From the NCBI RefSeq assembly GCF_030268085.1, contig NZ_BSDE01000004.1, positions 186,001 to 250,000 on the forward strand: a stretch of DNA of 64,000 nucleotides, in the 5' to 3' direction. A program made the position numbers and the translations under genes. Position 1 is the stretch's first letter. Each line of letters starts with the position of its first letter. Shown here piece after piece: positions 17,436 through 26,432 of this stretch. Below the pieces are notes generated by a model. The model had not been told where the DNA came from. It searched no databases and saw nothing but the letters and a program-made list of their open reading frames with translations. Origin of the DNA: Geothrix limicola. GTDB taxonomy: Bacteria > Acidobacteriota > Holophagae > Holophagales > Holophagaceae.

Positions 17436-18290
17436 ATGAACACCCGAGTCCTGCTGTGCCTCTCCCTTGGTGCCACCGCGGTCTGGGCCGCCGAGCCCCA
17501 GGCCTGGAACTGGCCGAAGGTGGTGCTGATCGGCATCGAGGAGATGAAACCCGGGAAGGGAGCGGCTCACCAGAAGAACGAAACAGCCTGGACGCGGGCC
17601 ATCGCAGCCGCCAAGTTCCCCTACCACTTCTACGCCATGAGCCCAGTGGCGGGGCCCAACCAGGTCTGGTGGGTCAATCCCGTGGGCACCTTCGCGGACC
17701 TGGAGAAGGCCGACGCCTTCATCGGCAAGAACCCCGCGCTCAAGGCCCAGGTTGAGGGTTTCGCGGTCAAGGATGGAGAGATGGTCACCAACAGCCGGAC
17801 CGAGCTCTATGTGCTGCGCCCCGACCTCAGCCGCAGTCCCGGGACCCTCTACCCGCACTTCTACTGGACCTTCGTCATCCGCGTGAAGCCCGGCCAGGAC
17901 GAGGCATTCAAGGACTTCGCGAACAAGATGGGTGCGTTCTACGACAAGGCGGGGCTGGCGGCGCACTGGGGCATCTATCAGGGCATGGCGGGGACCACCA
18001 ATCCCACCTTCCTCGTGGTGGTGCCGCTCCGCTCCATGGCCGACCTGGATGCGGCCATGGCCGATGATCGCAAGTTCGCCGAGACCGCCGGGGAGGAGGG
18101 CCTGAAGGGCCTGGCCAAGCTCAGTGCCGAAGCCACGGGCCGGGAGGAGTCCTTCCTCCTGGGCGTGGATCCCAAGATGAGTTATCCGGATGAGGGGGAC
18201 CTGAAGGCCGACCCCGAGTTCTGGAAGGAGTGGACCGCCAAGCCCGCCGCCAAAGCCAAGCCCGCACCGGCCAAGGAAGAGAAAAAATAG
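17436..18290 (+). CDS. Exported protein with two tandem ABM/NIPSNAP-like domains
   Basis: 284 residues from ATG at 17436 (AGGAGA upstream). A signal peptide ending near VWAA is followed by two domains that look like copies of one another. The first is about residues 30-110 (VVLIGIEEMKPGKGAAH ... FADLEKADAF) and the second about 145-225 (FVIRVKPGQDEAFKDF ... MADLDAAMAD). Both match the ferredoxin-like fold of antibiotic biosynthesis monooxygenase/NIPSNAP proteins: beta strand, x-P-G-x-(G/D)-x(A/E), long helix, YxxxSPVAG- or YQGMAGT-type strand. The tail is Lys/Ala/Pro-rich. No catalytic residues are clear, so function is unknown. Periplasmic location is inferred. Confidence 0.72.
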   Translation: MNTRVLLCLSLGATAVWAAEPQAWNWPKVVLIGIEEMKPGKGAAHQKNETAWTRAIAAAKFPYHFYAMSPVAGPNQVWWVNPVGTFADLEKADAFIGKNPALKAQVEGFAVKDGEMVTNSRTELYVLRPDLSRSPGTLYPHFYWTFVIRVKPGQDEAFKDFANKMGAFYDKAGLAAHWGIYQGMAGTTNPTFLVVVPLRSMADLDAAMADDRKFAETAGEEGLKGLAKLSAEATGREESFLLGVDPKMSYPDEGDLKADPEFWKEWTAKPAAKAKPAPAKEEKK

Positions 18291-18325
18291 ACTGGATGGG
18301 AACGGTGCCCATGGGGGGGTGGTGG

Positions 18326-18333
18326 TAGATTGA
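18326..18333 (+). promoter_or_regulatory. Variant -10-like element TAGATTGA
   Basis: TAGATT sits 33 bases upstream of the ATG at 18367, within GGTAGATTGAGATTC. It is close to the TAGATTGG element found at 24084 and is the only promoter-like feature in the 76-base gap. Confidence 0.35.
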
Positions 18334-18366
18334 GATTCAATTTTCACCACCCAACCCGGAGGATCC

Positions 18367-18858
18367 ATGAAGGCACGTTGGCCTGCCCTCACCTTGTTCG
18401 CGGCCACGGCCGTCCTGGTCGCCCCGGCCCAGGAAACCAAGGTCGATAAGACCAAGGTGAAGGTGTCCCCCCTCACCCAGGACACCTCGGGGCGGCCCGC
18501 TCCCATCCAGGTGACGCCTCCGCCGCCCACCGGGGGAACCGGCGCGCGTCCGGCCCGGCTCGTCCAGCCTCAGCTCGATGACCTTGAGACGCGGATGGCA
18601 GCGCTGGAAGCCCTCGTCGAAAAACAGAAGGCGCAGGTGGCCACCCTGAGCAGTCAGGTCGCCGTGCTGCAGCAGGACAACAACAAGCTGTGGGCCAAGA
18701 ACATCGCCCTTGAGCTCATCGCCAAGGAATACACGACGCACCAGCACAATCCCGGCACCCTGTTCGGTCAGACCATGCAGGGCAACTTCCACATGGTCTT
18801 CGTCACCGATCCGAATTCCCTCAATGCCAGGACCTCGGGACCCCTGCCGGGCAAGTAG
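18367..18858 (+). CDS. Hypothetical exported coiled-coil protein
   Basis: 163 residues with a cleavable signal peptide (LTLFAATAVLVAPAQ). A Pro/Thr-rich low-complexity stretch (about residues 30-65) is followed by a heptad-rich coiled coil (about 68-112: LDDLETRMAALEALVEKQKA and on) and a C-terminal segment containing THQHNPGTLFGQTMQG. I do not recognise the family. The coiled coil suggests a periplasmic oligomer. It runs tail-to-tail with bioB, with only 3 bases between stop codons. Confidence 0.65.
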   Translation: MKARWPALTLFAATAVLVAPAQETKVDKTKVKVSPLTQDTSGRPAPIQVTPPPPTGGTGARPARLVQPQLDDLETRMAALEALVEKQKAQVATLSSQVAVLQQDNNKLWAKNIALELIAKEYTTHQHNPGTLFGQTMQGNFHMVFVTDPNSLNARTSGPLPGK

Positions 18859-18861
18859 CCT

Positions 18862-19818
18862 CTAGGCTCCCGTTTGGGCAGGGGCCCCCTCCACCCGCAT
18901 ACCCAGGGCGTTCAGCAGCCAGTGGTCGTGGTTGCCGCCCGGGTTGGGGGTGGTGAGCAGCTTCTCACCGGTGAAGATGCTGTTGGCCCCCGCGAAGAAG
19001 CAGAGGGCCTGCAGCTCGTCGCTCATCTGCGTGCGTCCGGCGCTGAGGCGGATGCGGCTCTTGGGGAAGAGGATGCGGGCCGTGGCGATCATGCGCACGA
19101 GTTCGAGCGGGGGCAGGGGATCCACGTTCGCCAGGGGCGTGCCGTCCACGGCGACGAACTGGTTGATGGGGATGCTTTCGGGCGCGGGGGAGAGTTCCGT
19201 CAGTTCCTGCAGGAAGTGGATGCGCTGATCCACCGTTTCGCCCATGCCCACGATGCCGCCTGAGCAGACTTCGAGCCCCGCGGCGCGCACGGCGGCGATG
19301 GTTTCGAGCCGCTCGTCGAACTTGCGGGTGTGGATGATGGTTTCGTAGAAATCGCGGCTGCTGTCGATGTTGTGGTTGTAGACCTGGCAGCCGGCCGCCT
19401 TCAGGCGCTTCGCCTGGTCCTCGTTGAGCATGCCGAGGGTGACGCAGACCTCCATGCCCATGTTGGATACGCCATGCACCATCTCGAGCACGGCGTCGAA
19501 GTTGGCGTCGTCCTTCACCTCGCGCCAGGCGGCACCCATGCAGTAGCGCGTGCTGCCGTTGGCCTTGGCCTCCAGGGCCCCGGCCAGCACCTTGTTCACG
19601 TCCTTGAGGGGTTCCACCTTCAGGTCGGTCTGGTAGCGGGCGCTCTGGGGACAGTAGGCGCAGTCCTCGGGGCAGGCGCCGGTCTTGATGGAATCCAGGG
19701 TGCAGAACTGGATCTCTTCGGCGTTCCAGTGCTGGCGATGCGCCGTGGCCGCCCGGTAGAGCAGCTCGGGCACGGGCAGGTCGTGGATGGCGCGGATCTC
19801 GGCGGGCGACAGGGACAT
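18862..19818 (-). CDS. bioB: Biotin synthase (radical SAM)
   Basis: 318 residues from ATG at 19816-19818; TTG at 19863 is a weaker in-frame alternative. It converts dethiobiotin to biotin using a radical-SAM [4Fe-4S] cluster bound by CPEDCAYC and a second [2Fe-2S] cluster that donates sulfur. Seen motifs: IKTGACPEDCAYCPQSARY, YNHNIDSSRDFYE, CSGGIVGMGET, and RLSAGRTQM with the Arg and Cys ligands of the second cluster region. Length and start (MSLSPAEIRAIHDLPVPELL) are normal for the family. No other biotin gene is adjacent. TACAAT at 19841-19846 (minus strand) is a possible -10. Confidence 0.96.
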   Translation of the reverse strand: MSLSPAEIRAIHDLPVPELLYRAATAHRQHWNAEEIQFCTLDSIKTGACPEDCAYCPQSARYQTDLKVEPLKDVNKVLAGALEAKANGSTRYCMGAAWREVKDDANFDAVLEMVHGVSNMGMEVCVTLGMLNEDQAKRLKAAGCQVYNHNIDSSRDFYETIIHTRKFDERLETIAAVRAAGLEVCSGGIVGMGETVDQRIHFLQELTELSPAPESIPINQFVAVDGTPLANVDPLPPLELVRMIATARILFPKSRIRLSAGRTQMSDELQALCFFAGANSIFTGEKLLTTPNPGGNHDHWLLNALGMRVEGAPAQTGA

Positions 19819-19859
19819 GGGTGGGCTCGCAAAGGTTTCGATTGTACCTGAGATTGCGA

Positions 19860-20558
19860 TCAATCCGAGGAAGCATCCAGGTTGAGCCGGTATCCGACGT
19901 TGGGTTCGGTGATGAAGTGCCTGGGCCGGGTGGGATCGACTTCCAGCTTCTTGCGGAGCATGGCCATGTAGATGCGCAGGTAGTGGGTGTTGCCCTCGCC
20001 GCCGGGGCCCCAGACCTCGCTGAGCAATTGGCTGTGTGTGGCCACCTTGCCCTGGCGGCGCACCAGGGCTTCCAGCAGGCGGTACTCGAGGGCGGTGAGC
20101 TTGACGGGTCGGCCCCCCTGGCTGATCTCGCGCCGTTCCAGGTCGATCCGCAGCCCGCCGCTGCAGATCACGGGATCGGCGACATCGGCCGAAAGGGTGT
20201 GGCGCAGCGCCACCCGGATCCGCGCCAGCAGTTCCGCCGCGCCGAAGGGCTTGGCGAGGTAGTCGTCGGCGCCCTGGTCGAGGGCCGCGACCTTGTCCCG
20301 CTCCTGATTGCGGGCGCTGAGGATGACGACGGGCTTGCGGCTCCAGGCGCGCAGATCCTTCAGCACGGACATCCCATCGCGGTCGGGCAGCCCGAGATCC
20401 AGCAACACCAGATCCGGGTTGTGTGTGCGCGCCATGGCCAGGCCCTCGGCGGCCGTGGCCGCGCTCAGCACCTGGTACTGCTGGCCCGAGAGGGTCGGGA
20501 TCAGGAAGCGGCGGAGCGACTCCTCGTCCTCGATGATGAGGATCAGCGGCTGGTTCAC
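19860..20558 (-). CDS. KdpE-like response regulator (OmpR/PhoB family)
   Basis: 232 residues from GTG at 20556-20558. The receiver domain has the acidic pair EDEE near residue 11, phospho-acceptor Asp in LVLLDLGLPD (about residue 52), Thr/Ser and Lys in VVILSARNQ and DDYLAKPF. The C-terminal winged helix (about 130-230) has LTALEYRLLEALVRRQGKV and THYLRIYMAMLRKKLE, close to KdpE. Its start overlaps the stop of the kinase gene as GTGA, so the pair is translationally coupled. No kdpFABC operon is in view, so the target could be elsewhere or could include the divergent ammonium transporter. Confidence 0.88.
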   Translation of the reverse strand: MNQPLILIIEDEESLRRFLIPTLSGQQYQVLSAATAAEGLAMARTHNPDLVLLDLGLPDRDGMSVLKDLRAWSRKPVVILSARNQERDKVAALDQGADDYLAKPFGAAELLARIRVALRHTLSADVADPVICSGGLRIDLERREISQGGRPVKLTALEYRLLEALVRRQGKVATHSQLLSEVWGPGGEGNTHYLRIYMAMLRKKLEVDPTRPRHFITEPNVGYRLNLDASSD

Positions 20559-22510
20559 AGGGCCCCCCCGGGGAGGGTAGGTTCGGCCCCTCCGGGGAAG
20601 ACGGAATCGGCCGCCTCGGGAGGTTCGGGCGGCGTGCCGTCGAGGGGCAGGGTCACGGTGAAACGCGATCCACCGCCGGGCCGGTTCCCGGCCAGGATGG
20701 TGCCGCCGTGGGACTGGGCGATGGCGCGGCAGATGGCGAGGCCGAGGCCCACGCCGCCTTCGCCCGCTCCGGGAAGACGGAAGAACTTGTCGAAGATCCG
20801 CTGCTCGAAGCCCTCGGGAATGCCGGGTCCGCGATCCGCCACCTCCAGGTGGATGCATCCCGATTCATCCCAGGCCCGCAGGTCGATGGCTTCTCCGGGC
20901 GCGTGGCGCTGCGCGTTCGTCAGCAGGTTCACGAGCAGCTGCTCGATGAGGGCGGCGTCCAGCGGCACCAGGGGCAGGGCCTCGGGCAGGTCCACATGGA
21001 TGGGCAGGCCGCCCTGGCGCTTTTCCATGCGGCCCAGGGCCGAGCCGACGACCTCTTCCAGGGGCTGCCATTCCTTCTGCACCTGGATGGCGCCGCTTTC
21101 CAATCGCGTGAGATCCAGCAGGTTGCCCAGCAGGTGGGCCAGGCGTTCGCTCTCGTCCTGGATCATGGTGAGCAGGTCGCGGCGGGTGGGTTCACTCAAC
21201 TGTCCCGGCAGCAGCAGGCTGCCCGCGGCGCCGTGGATGGCGGCGAGCGGCGTGCGCAGATCGTGGCCGATGGCGCCCAGGAGCGAACTCCGCATCCGCT
21301 CGGTCTCGCTTTCGATCTGGGCCTTCCGTGCCTCTTCCAGCCAGCGCAGCCGCTCGAGCGCCAGCGCGATCTGGACCGCGAAGGCCTTCAGCAGCTCCCA
21401 GGTGCCCGGCGGCAATCCCGCCGGGTCCCGCGGCAGGACCTGGAGCACGCCTTCGCTGCGGTCGGTCCCGGTCAGCGACAGGCAGTAGGTGGGCCCGAAG
21501 GCGAGGGGTTCCAGGGGATCGCCGAGCCGCTCTTCGACACTGAGCCTGGGCAGCAGATCTTCGGGCGGGGGCAGGCCCGGATCCAGCGAGGGCGGAGGCA
21601 CGGCTTTCCAGGTTCCGACCTTCGGGAGGAGGAGGCAGGCTTCGACCTTGAACACCCGGCGAATGTGCTCGGAGGCGGTCTGGCCCACCTCCTCGGGGGT
21701 GCGGCAGCGCGCCAGGGCCCGGCCCAGCAGGTACAGCGAGGCCGTGTGCATCTCGCGGCGCTGCACTTCACGGGCCTGGGCGCGGAGGCGGTGCAGCAGG
21801 CCGATCACCGCCTGGGCGGCCAGCAGCATGGCGAGGAAGAAGAGCAGATTGGGCCATTGGGCGGCGCCACGGCTGAAGCGGGGCGTCTCCAGCAGGAAGC
21901 TGTAGAGCAGGGTGCTCAGGACCGAGGCCAGGACGGCCAGGCCCTGACCCCAGCGGTGGGCGATGAAGGTCACGGCCGCGAGATAGACGGGCAGCACGAG
22001 GGCGATATTGCCTTCGCGGGGCACCAGCCAGGCCAGGCCCGAGCAGGCCCCCAGCACGCTCAGCATGCCCACCATGGCGCCGAAGCCCAACGGCGGTTGG
22101 TTGCCGCCGGCGGCATCGCCCGGATCGTCCAGCACCTCGATGGCCGTGTCGAGGCCGCGGCGCTGCAGCTCGTCGGCGGTGGAATGGCCCACGCGCGCCC
22201 AGGGCCAACGGTCCCGCGACCGCCCCAGCAGGAGGGCCTGGGCATGGGTGCCGCGAGTAGCCTCTGTCAGGCCCTGGGCCAGGGTCGGTGCGCGGACGAT
22301 GCGGATCTCGGCGCCCAGGCGCTGGGCCTCCTGCAGCCAGACCTGCGCCTGCTCGGCATCTTCCGTGATCTGGCCGCCGCCCATGTCCACATGGACGGCG
22401 ATCCAGGGGACGGATCGCTCCCGGGCCAGGCGGAAGCCCGCCTGGATGAGGCGCAGGGCGCGGGCCTCGGATCCGAGGGCCACGAGAATGGGGCGGAGCG
22501 GGGCGTTCAT
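20555..22510 (-). CDS. KdpD-like sensor histidine kinase lacking the N-terminal KdpD domain
   Basis: 651 residues from ATG at 22508-22510. Order: a UspA-like nucleotide-binding domain (about 6-125, IRPILVALGSEARAL-type start and ALLLGRSRDRWP); a four-helix DUF4118 membrane block (about 140-245); a GAF-like domain (about 270-410); HisKA with phospho-acceptor His in AIGHDLRTPLAA (about 440); HATPase_c (NAQRH, ADRGPGIP, GVGLGLAIC). Compared with KdpD of E. coli (about 890 residues), the N-terminal KdpD domain with its Walker motif is absent. It probably senses K+, osmolarity or energy state; the adjacency to amt makes ammonium another option. The -10-like element TACCCTGG lies 6 bases before the ATG. 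Confidence 0.88.
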   Translation of the reverse strand: MNAPLRPILVALGSEARALRLIQAGFRLARERSVPWIAVHVDMGGGQITEDAEQAQVWLQEAQRLGAEIRIVRAPTLAQGLTEATRGTHAQALLLGRSRDRWPWARVGHSTADELQRRGLDTAIEVLDDPGDAAGGNQPPLGFGAMVGMLSVLGACSGLAWLVPREGNIALVLPVYLAAVTFIAHRWGQGLAVLASVLSTLLYSFLLETPRFSRGAAQWPNLLFFLAMLLAAQAVIGLLHRLRAQAREVQRREMHTASLYLLGRALARCRTPEEVGQTASEHIRRVFKVEACLLLPKVGTWKAVPPPSLDPGLPPPEDLLPRLSVEERLGDPLEPLAFGPTYCLSLTGTDRSEGVLQVLPRDPAGLPPGTWELLKAFAVQIALALERLRWLEEARKAQIESETERMRSSLLGAIGHDLRTPLAAIHGAAGSLLLPGQLSEPTRRDLLTMIQDESERLAHLLGNLLDLTRLESGAIQVQKEWQPLEEVVGSALGRMEKRQGGLPIHVDLPEALPLVPLDAALIEQLLVNLLTNAQRHAPGEAIDLRAWDESGCIHLEVADRGPGIPEGFEQRIFDKFFRLPGAGEGGVGLGLAICRAIAQSHGGTILAGNRPGGGSRFTVTLPLDGTPPEPPEAADSVFPGGAEPTLPGGAL

Positions 22511-22516
22511 GAAGGT

Positions 22517-22524
22517 CCAGGGTA
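22517..22524 (-). promoter_or_regulatory. TAnnnTGG -10-like element, leaderless arrangement, kdpD-like gene
   Basis: On the minus strand TACCCTGG is followed by ACCTTC and then the ATG, so transcription from a -10 at TACCCT would begin essentially at the start codon. A second AT-rich patch farther upstream (22533-22556) could hold another promoter, or the one for amt on the other strand. Confidence 0.42.
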
Positions 22525-22637
22525 CCAAGGCGCTGCCATATAAAAAGCGCGTAAAAAGTGGTTCCCGCGGACCCAGGTCACAGGCCCCCCTCTCCATACT
22601 TCCGGCATCCGGAACATCCGGACTCGGAGGTTGTTTT

Positions 22638-23876
22638 ATGGCGCCCATGCCACTCAATGTAGGAAACACAGCGTTCATGCTGCTTTGCGCGAGCCTCGTC
22701 ATGCTCATGACGCCGGGCCTCGCCTTCTTCTATGGCGGCCTCGTGGGCCGCAAGAACGTGCTGACGATCATGACCCAGAGCTTCGTCAGCCTGGGCTGGA
22801 CCACGGTGCTGTGGTTCGCCTTCGGCTATTCCATGTGCTTCGGCCCCTCCTGGCACGGCATCGTGGGCGACCCCACGCACTACGCCTTCCTGAAGGGCAT
22901 CACGCTGCAGACCATGTTCACGGGCAATGACGCGGGCATTCCCCTCATCGTGCACGTGGCCTACCAGATGATGTTCGCCATCATCACGCCGGCCCTCATC
23001 ACCGGCGCCTTCGCGAACCGCGTGACCTTCAAGGCCTACTTCCTGTTCCTCACGGGCTGGCTGATCTTCGTCTACTTCCCCTTCGTCCACATGGTGTGGA
23101 GCCCCGAGGGCATCCTGGCCAAGTGGGGCGTGCTCGACTTCGCGGGCGGCATCGTGGTGCACAACACCGCCGGCTTCGCGGCCCTGGCCTCCATCCTTTA
23201 CGTGGGCAAGCGCAAGGTGGTCGAGAACGTGGCTCACAACGTGCCCCTCATCGCCCTGGGCACGGGTCTGCTGTGGTTCGGCTGGTACGGCTTCAATGCC
23301 GGTTCCGAGCTGAAGGTGGACAGCGTCACCGCCAGCGCCTTTCTCAACACGGACGTCGCCGCCTCCTTCGCCGCCGCCACCTGGCTGATGGTCGAGTGGA
23401 TGAACGCCAAGCAGCCCAAGTTCGTCGGCCTGCTCACGGGTGCCGTCGCCGGCCTCGCCACCATCACCCCCGCCGCGGGCTACGTGTCACTGAGCACCGC
23501 CGCCCTCATCGGCATCCTCGCGGGCGTGATCTGCTACTACGCCGTGGCGCTGAAGAACAAGCTGGGCTGGGACGACGCGCTGGATGTCTGGGGCGTTCAC
23601 GGCGTGGGCGGCCTCATCGGCGTGATCTTCCTCGGCGTCTTCGCCTCCAAGGCCTGGAACCCCGCGGGCACCGACGGCCTGCTGCTGGGCGGCACGGGCT
23701 TCTTCGGCAAGCAGATGGCGGCCGTGCTGATCTCCTCCGTGTGGGCCTTCGGCTTCACCTACGGCATGCTCTGGATCATCGACCGCATCACCCCCGTTCG
23801 CGTGGGTGTGGCCGCCGAAGAGAAGGGGCTCGACACCGAGCTGCACGGCGAAGAGGCCTATCCCCAGGGCATCTAG
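22638..23876 (+). CDS. amt: Ammonium transporter (Amt/MEP/Rh family)
   Basis: 412 residues from ATG at 22638 (CGGAGG 7 bases upstream). Eleven hydrophobic segments are evident. Family hallmarks: TPGLAFFYGGLVGRKN near the N-terminus, the Phe gate region YQMMFAIITPALITGAFANR, the pore His in GGIVVHNTAGFAALA, and the second pore His in DVWGVHGVGGLIGVIFLG. It passes ammonium/ammonia across the inner membrane. There is no N-terminal signal sequence extension and no adjacent glnK/P-II gene, which is unusual since amtB and glnK often pair. It is divergent from the KdpDE-like genes. Confidence 0.95.
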   Translation: MAPMPLNVGNTAFMLLCASLVMLMTPGLAFFYGGLVGRKNVLTIMTQSFVSLGWTTVLWFAFGYSMCFGPSWHGIVGDPTHYAFLKGITLQTMFTGNDAGIPLIVHVAYQMMFAIITPALITGAFANRVTFKAYFLFLTGWLIFVYFPFVHMVWSPEGILAKWGVLDFAGGIVVHNTAGFAALASILYVGKRKVVENVAHNVPLIALGTGLLWFGWYGFNAGSELKVDSVTASAFLNTDVAASFAAATWLMVEWMNAKQPKFVGLLTGAVAGLATITPAAGYVSLSTAALIGILAGVICYYAVALKNKLGWDDALDVWGVHGVGGLIGVIFLGVFASKAWNPAGTDGLLLGGTGFFGKQMAAVLISSVWAFGFTYGMLWIIDRITPVRVGVAAEEKGLDTELHGEEAYPQGI

Positions 23877-23910
23877 CCCCTGGAAGGCCCGGACGGAATC
23901 CCTCCGAACC

Positions 23911-23950
23911 AGCGGGGCGGCTCTTTTGGGCCGCCCCGCTTACATTCTTA
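23911..23950 (+). terminator. Intrinsic terminator after amt
   Basis: Arms AGCGGGGCGGC (23911-23921) and GCCGCCCCGCT (23930-23940) are perfectly complementary over 11 bp with an 8-base loop, followed by TACATTCTT. The U-tract is weak but the stem is strong, and it lies 34 bases after the stop. Confidence 0.75.
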
Positions 23951-24081
23951 CCGGAAAAAGTTTCTAGACCCTTCCGTCATGAATTGATCTGCGGCGGTCT
24001 GTGCCCTTGTCCACATTCAGGCCCGTTGGGCCGATAGTCTGTGAAAGATTCCGGGGTAAATGGGGGGGGATTGGTCTGCGT

Positions 24082-24091
24082 GCTAGATTGG
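24082..24091 (+). promoter_or_regulatory. GCTAGnnTGG -10-like element before the fused E1 gene
   Basis: GCTAGATTGG lies 33 bases upstream of the GTG at 24125. TAGATT would be the -10 hexamer. It is one of four exact GCTAGnnTGG occurrences that sit just upstream of starts in this window. Confidence 0.5.
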
Positions 24092-24124
24092 GCCATTCGC
24101 CGCCCCTCGGCGGGAGGAGTTCTT

Positions 24125-26251
24125 GTGGCCCATAGCTCCGCCCAGACTGCCATCGCCACCAGCCTGTCCCGCGAACAGCGGGTCCGGCTCTACCGGACGA
24201 TCTACGCCGCGCGACGCATCGACGACAAAGAGATCACCGGCAAACGGCAGAACAAGGTCTTCTTCCAGATCAACGGCGTGGGCCACGAGGCGGTCCAGGC
24301 CGCGGCTTCCATGGTGTTCCGTCCCGGTCACGACTGGTTCTTCTTCTACTACCGCGACCGGGCCCTGGCCTACGGTCTGGGCTACACGGCCAAGGAGATG
24401 TTCTTGGGTTCCGTGGGCGCGGTGGCCGATCCCGCCAGCGGCGGCCGCCAGATGCCCAGCCACTGGGGGCACAAGAATCTCAACATCTTCACCACCTCCA
24501 GCCCCACGGGCAGCCAGTTCCTGCAGGCGGTGGGCGCCATGGAAGCCGTGGTTCGCGCCGAGCAGGGCGGCCTGCAGGAGCAGCTCGGCATCCGGTCCGA
24601 CGAGGTGGGCCTGGTCACCACGGGGGACGGCACCTGCAGCCAGGGCGAGTTCTGGGAAGCCCTCAGCAATGCGGTGAACCTGAAGGCGCCCCTGGTATTC
24701 CTGGTAGAAGACAACGGTTATGCCATCAGCACGCCCAGCGAGGTGCAGTACCCGGGCGGCAACGTGGCGGCCCTGCTGCAAGGCTACGCCGGGCACGGCC
24801 TGCTGATCCTGGACGACGTGGATGGCTGTGATCCCATCGCCAGCTACGAGGCCCTGAAGACGGCCGCCGACCATGCCCGTGCCCGCAAGGGCCCGGCCCT
24901 GGTGCGCGCCAAGGTGATCCGCCCCTACAGCCATTCGCTCTCCGACGACGAGCAGCTTTACAAATCCAAGGCCCAGCGCGAGGCCGAGGCCCATCGGGAT
25001 CCGGTGACGACCTACGCCCGGCACCTGGTGGAGAGCGGGGATCTGACGGAAGCCCAGCTCCAGATGCTGAAGGAAGAAGTGCAAGCCGAGATCGATGCGG
25101 CCTGGGACGAGGCGGACGCCGCGCCGCGCCCCGAGCCCGGCAGCTACTACCAGCACCTCTACAGCGAGGAGGTGGATCCAACATCGGCCGCCTTCGACAC
25201 CGAGCAGGCCGCGGGCGACCAGGCCACGGGCACCAAGACCATGCTCGACCTCATCAACACGACCCTGAAGCAGGAGATGGCGCGGGATCCGCGCATCCTC
25301 GTCTTCGGCGAGGACGTGGCCGACGCCAGCCGCGCCGACATCCTCGACGAGGTGAAGGGCAAGGGCGGCGTCTTCAAGACCACCCACGGCCTGCAGAAAC
25401 TGTTCGGCAACCATCGGGTGTTCAACACGCCCCTGGCCGAGGCCACCATCGTCGGCCGCGGCATCGGCCTGGCCGCCCGGGGCTTCAAGCCCGTGGTGGA
25501 GATCCAGTTCTTCGACTACATCTGGCCCGCCATGCAGCAGCTGCGCGACGAACTGGCCAACATCCGCTGGCGCTCCAACGGCGCCTTCAAGTCCCCCATG
25601 GTGGTGCGCGTGCCCATCGCGGGCTACCTCATGGGCGGCGCCACCTATCACAGCCAGTGCGGCGAAAGCACCTTCACGCACATCCCCGGCCTGCGCGTCG
25701 TCTGCCCCAGCAACGCGCTCGACGCCGCCGGCCTGCTGCGCACGGCCATCCGCTGCGACGACCCCGTGCTCTTCCTCGAACCCAAGCACCTCTACCGGCA
25801 GACCCACAACAAGGGCAATGATCCTGGCCCCGACTTCATGATCCCCTTCGGCAAGGCGCGCACCGTGCGGGAGGGCAAGGATCTTTCCGTCATCACCTAC
25901 GGCTGCACGGTCCATCGCGCGGTGCAGGCGGCCCGCGAGGCCGAAAAGGAAGGCATCTCCGTCGAGATCATCGATCTGCGCTCGCTGAACCCCTACGACT
26001 GGGTGGCCATCGAGCGAACAGTCAAGAAGACGCACCGCGTGATCGTGGCCCACGAGGACACGCTCAGCTGGGGCTACGGCTCGGAAATCGCCGCGCGCAT
26101 CGCCGACGAACTGTTCTTCCACCTGGACGCCCCCGTGCGCCGCGTGGCGGCCAAGGACACCTGGGTGGCCTACTACCCGGCGCTGGAAGACGAGATCCTG
26201 CCCCAGCCCAAGGATTTCCTTGAGGCCTACCGCAAAATCATGTCCGTCTGA
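24125..26251 (+). CDS. 2-oxoacid dehydrogenase E1, alpha and beta subunits fused
   Basis: 708 residues from GTG at 24125, preceded by GGGAGGAG. Residues about 1-365 are the E1 alpha part with the thiamin diphosphate site [19 protein letters not shown] ending in the VEDN of the ThDP motif. Residues about 375-708 are the E1 beta part ([60 protein letters not shown]). Together they should decarboxylate a branched-chain 2-oxoacid or similar substrate and pass the acyl group to a lipoyl E2, feeding branched-chain fatty acids and acyl-CoA. The sequence leans to the branched-chain type over pyruvate, but this is not certain. No E2 or E3 gene is near. Confidence 0.9.
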   Translation: MAHSSAQTAIATSLSREQRVRLYRTIYAARRIDDKEITGKRQNKVFFQINGVGHEAVQAAASMVFRPGHDWFFFYYRDRALAYGLGYTAKEMFLGSVGAVADPASGGRQMPSHWGHKNLNIFTTSSPTGSQFLQAVGAMEAVVRAEQGGLQEQLGIRSDEVGLVTTGDGTCSQGEFWEALSNAVNLKAPLVFLVEDNGYAISTPSEVQYPGGNVAALLQGYAGHGLLILDDVDGCDPIASYEALKTAADHARARKGPALVRAKVIRPYSHSLSDDEQLYKSKAQREAEAHRDPVTTYARHLVESGDLTEAQLQMLKEEVQAEIDAAWDEADAAPRPEPGSYYQHLYSEEVDPTSAAFDTEQAAGDQATGTKTMLDLINTTLKQEMARDPRILVFGEDVADASRADILDEVKGKGGVFKTTHGLQKLFGNHRVFNTPLAEATIVGRGIGLAARGFKPVVEIQFFDYIWPAMQQLRDELANIRWRSNGAFKSPMVVRVPIAGYLMGGATYHSQCGESTFTHIPGLRVVCPSNALDAAGLLRTAIRCDDPVLFLEPKHLYRQTHNKGNDPGPDFMIPFGKARTVREGKDLSVITYGCTVHRAVQAAREAEKEGISVEIIDLRSLNPYDWVAIERTVKKTHRVIVAHEDTLSWGYGSEIAARIADELFFHLDAPVRRVAAKDTWVAYYPALEDEILPQPKDFLEAYRKIMSV

Positions 26252-26299
26252 TGCTGTCCGGGGGTTCCGCGCTGCGCGCACACCCCCCGGGTCCCCCGC

Positions 26300-26328
26300 G
26301 CAGAGGCATGGCAGAGCCCTGCCTCTGC
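26300..26328 (+). other. Hairpin between the E1 gene and the next gene
   Basis: GCAGAGGCA (26300-26308) pairs exactly with TGCCTCTGC (26320-26328) around an 11-base loop, with a CCCCGC/GCGGGG pair further out. There is no T-run, so it may be a weak or Rho-assisted terminator or simply a leader structure. It occupies most of the 26252-26432 gap. Confidence 0.35.
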
Positions 26329-26404
26329 TTGTCTGCGGGGATCCCCGTGACACATACATGCTCTCCGGTGGGCCGATATTCCGGGGTACAGCCCCTTCCG
26401 CCGA

Positions 26405-26412
26405 TAGGATGA
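26405..26412 (+). promoter_or_regulatory. Variant -10-like element TAGGATGA
   Basis: TAGGAT lies 21 bases upstream of the ATG at 26433 in the sequence CCGATAGGATGAAC, a near match to the recurring TAnnnTGG element. Confidence 0.3.
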
Positions 26413-26432
26413 ACAGTCCTCCCGGAGGAGAC

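Noticed and set aside
16482-18530. A 682-residue minus-strand frame
   Set aside because: Only its last 220 residues are real (HHE protein from 17144); the front runs antisense to two exported-protein genes.
22511-22637. Possible sigma54 (-24/-12) promoter between the kdpD-like and amt genes
   Set aside because: TGGCAGCGCCTTGG on the minus strand has the GG and GC-like elements one base too close, and it points to the kinase gene rather than amt.
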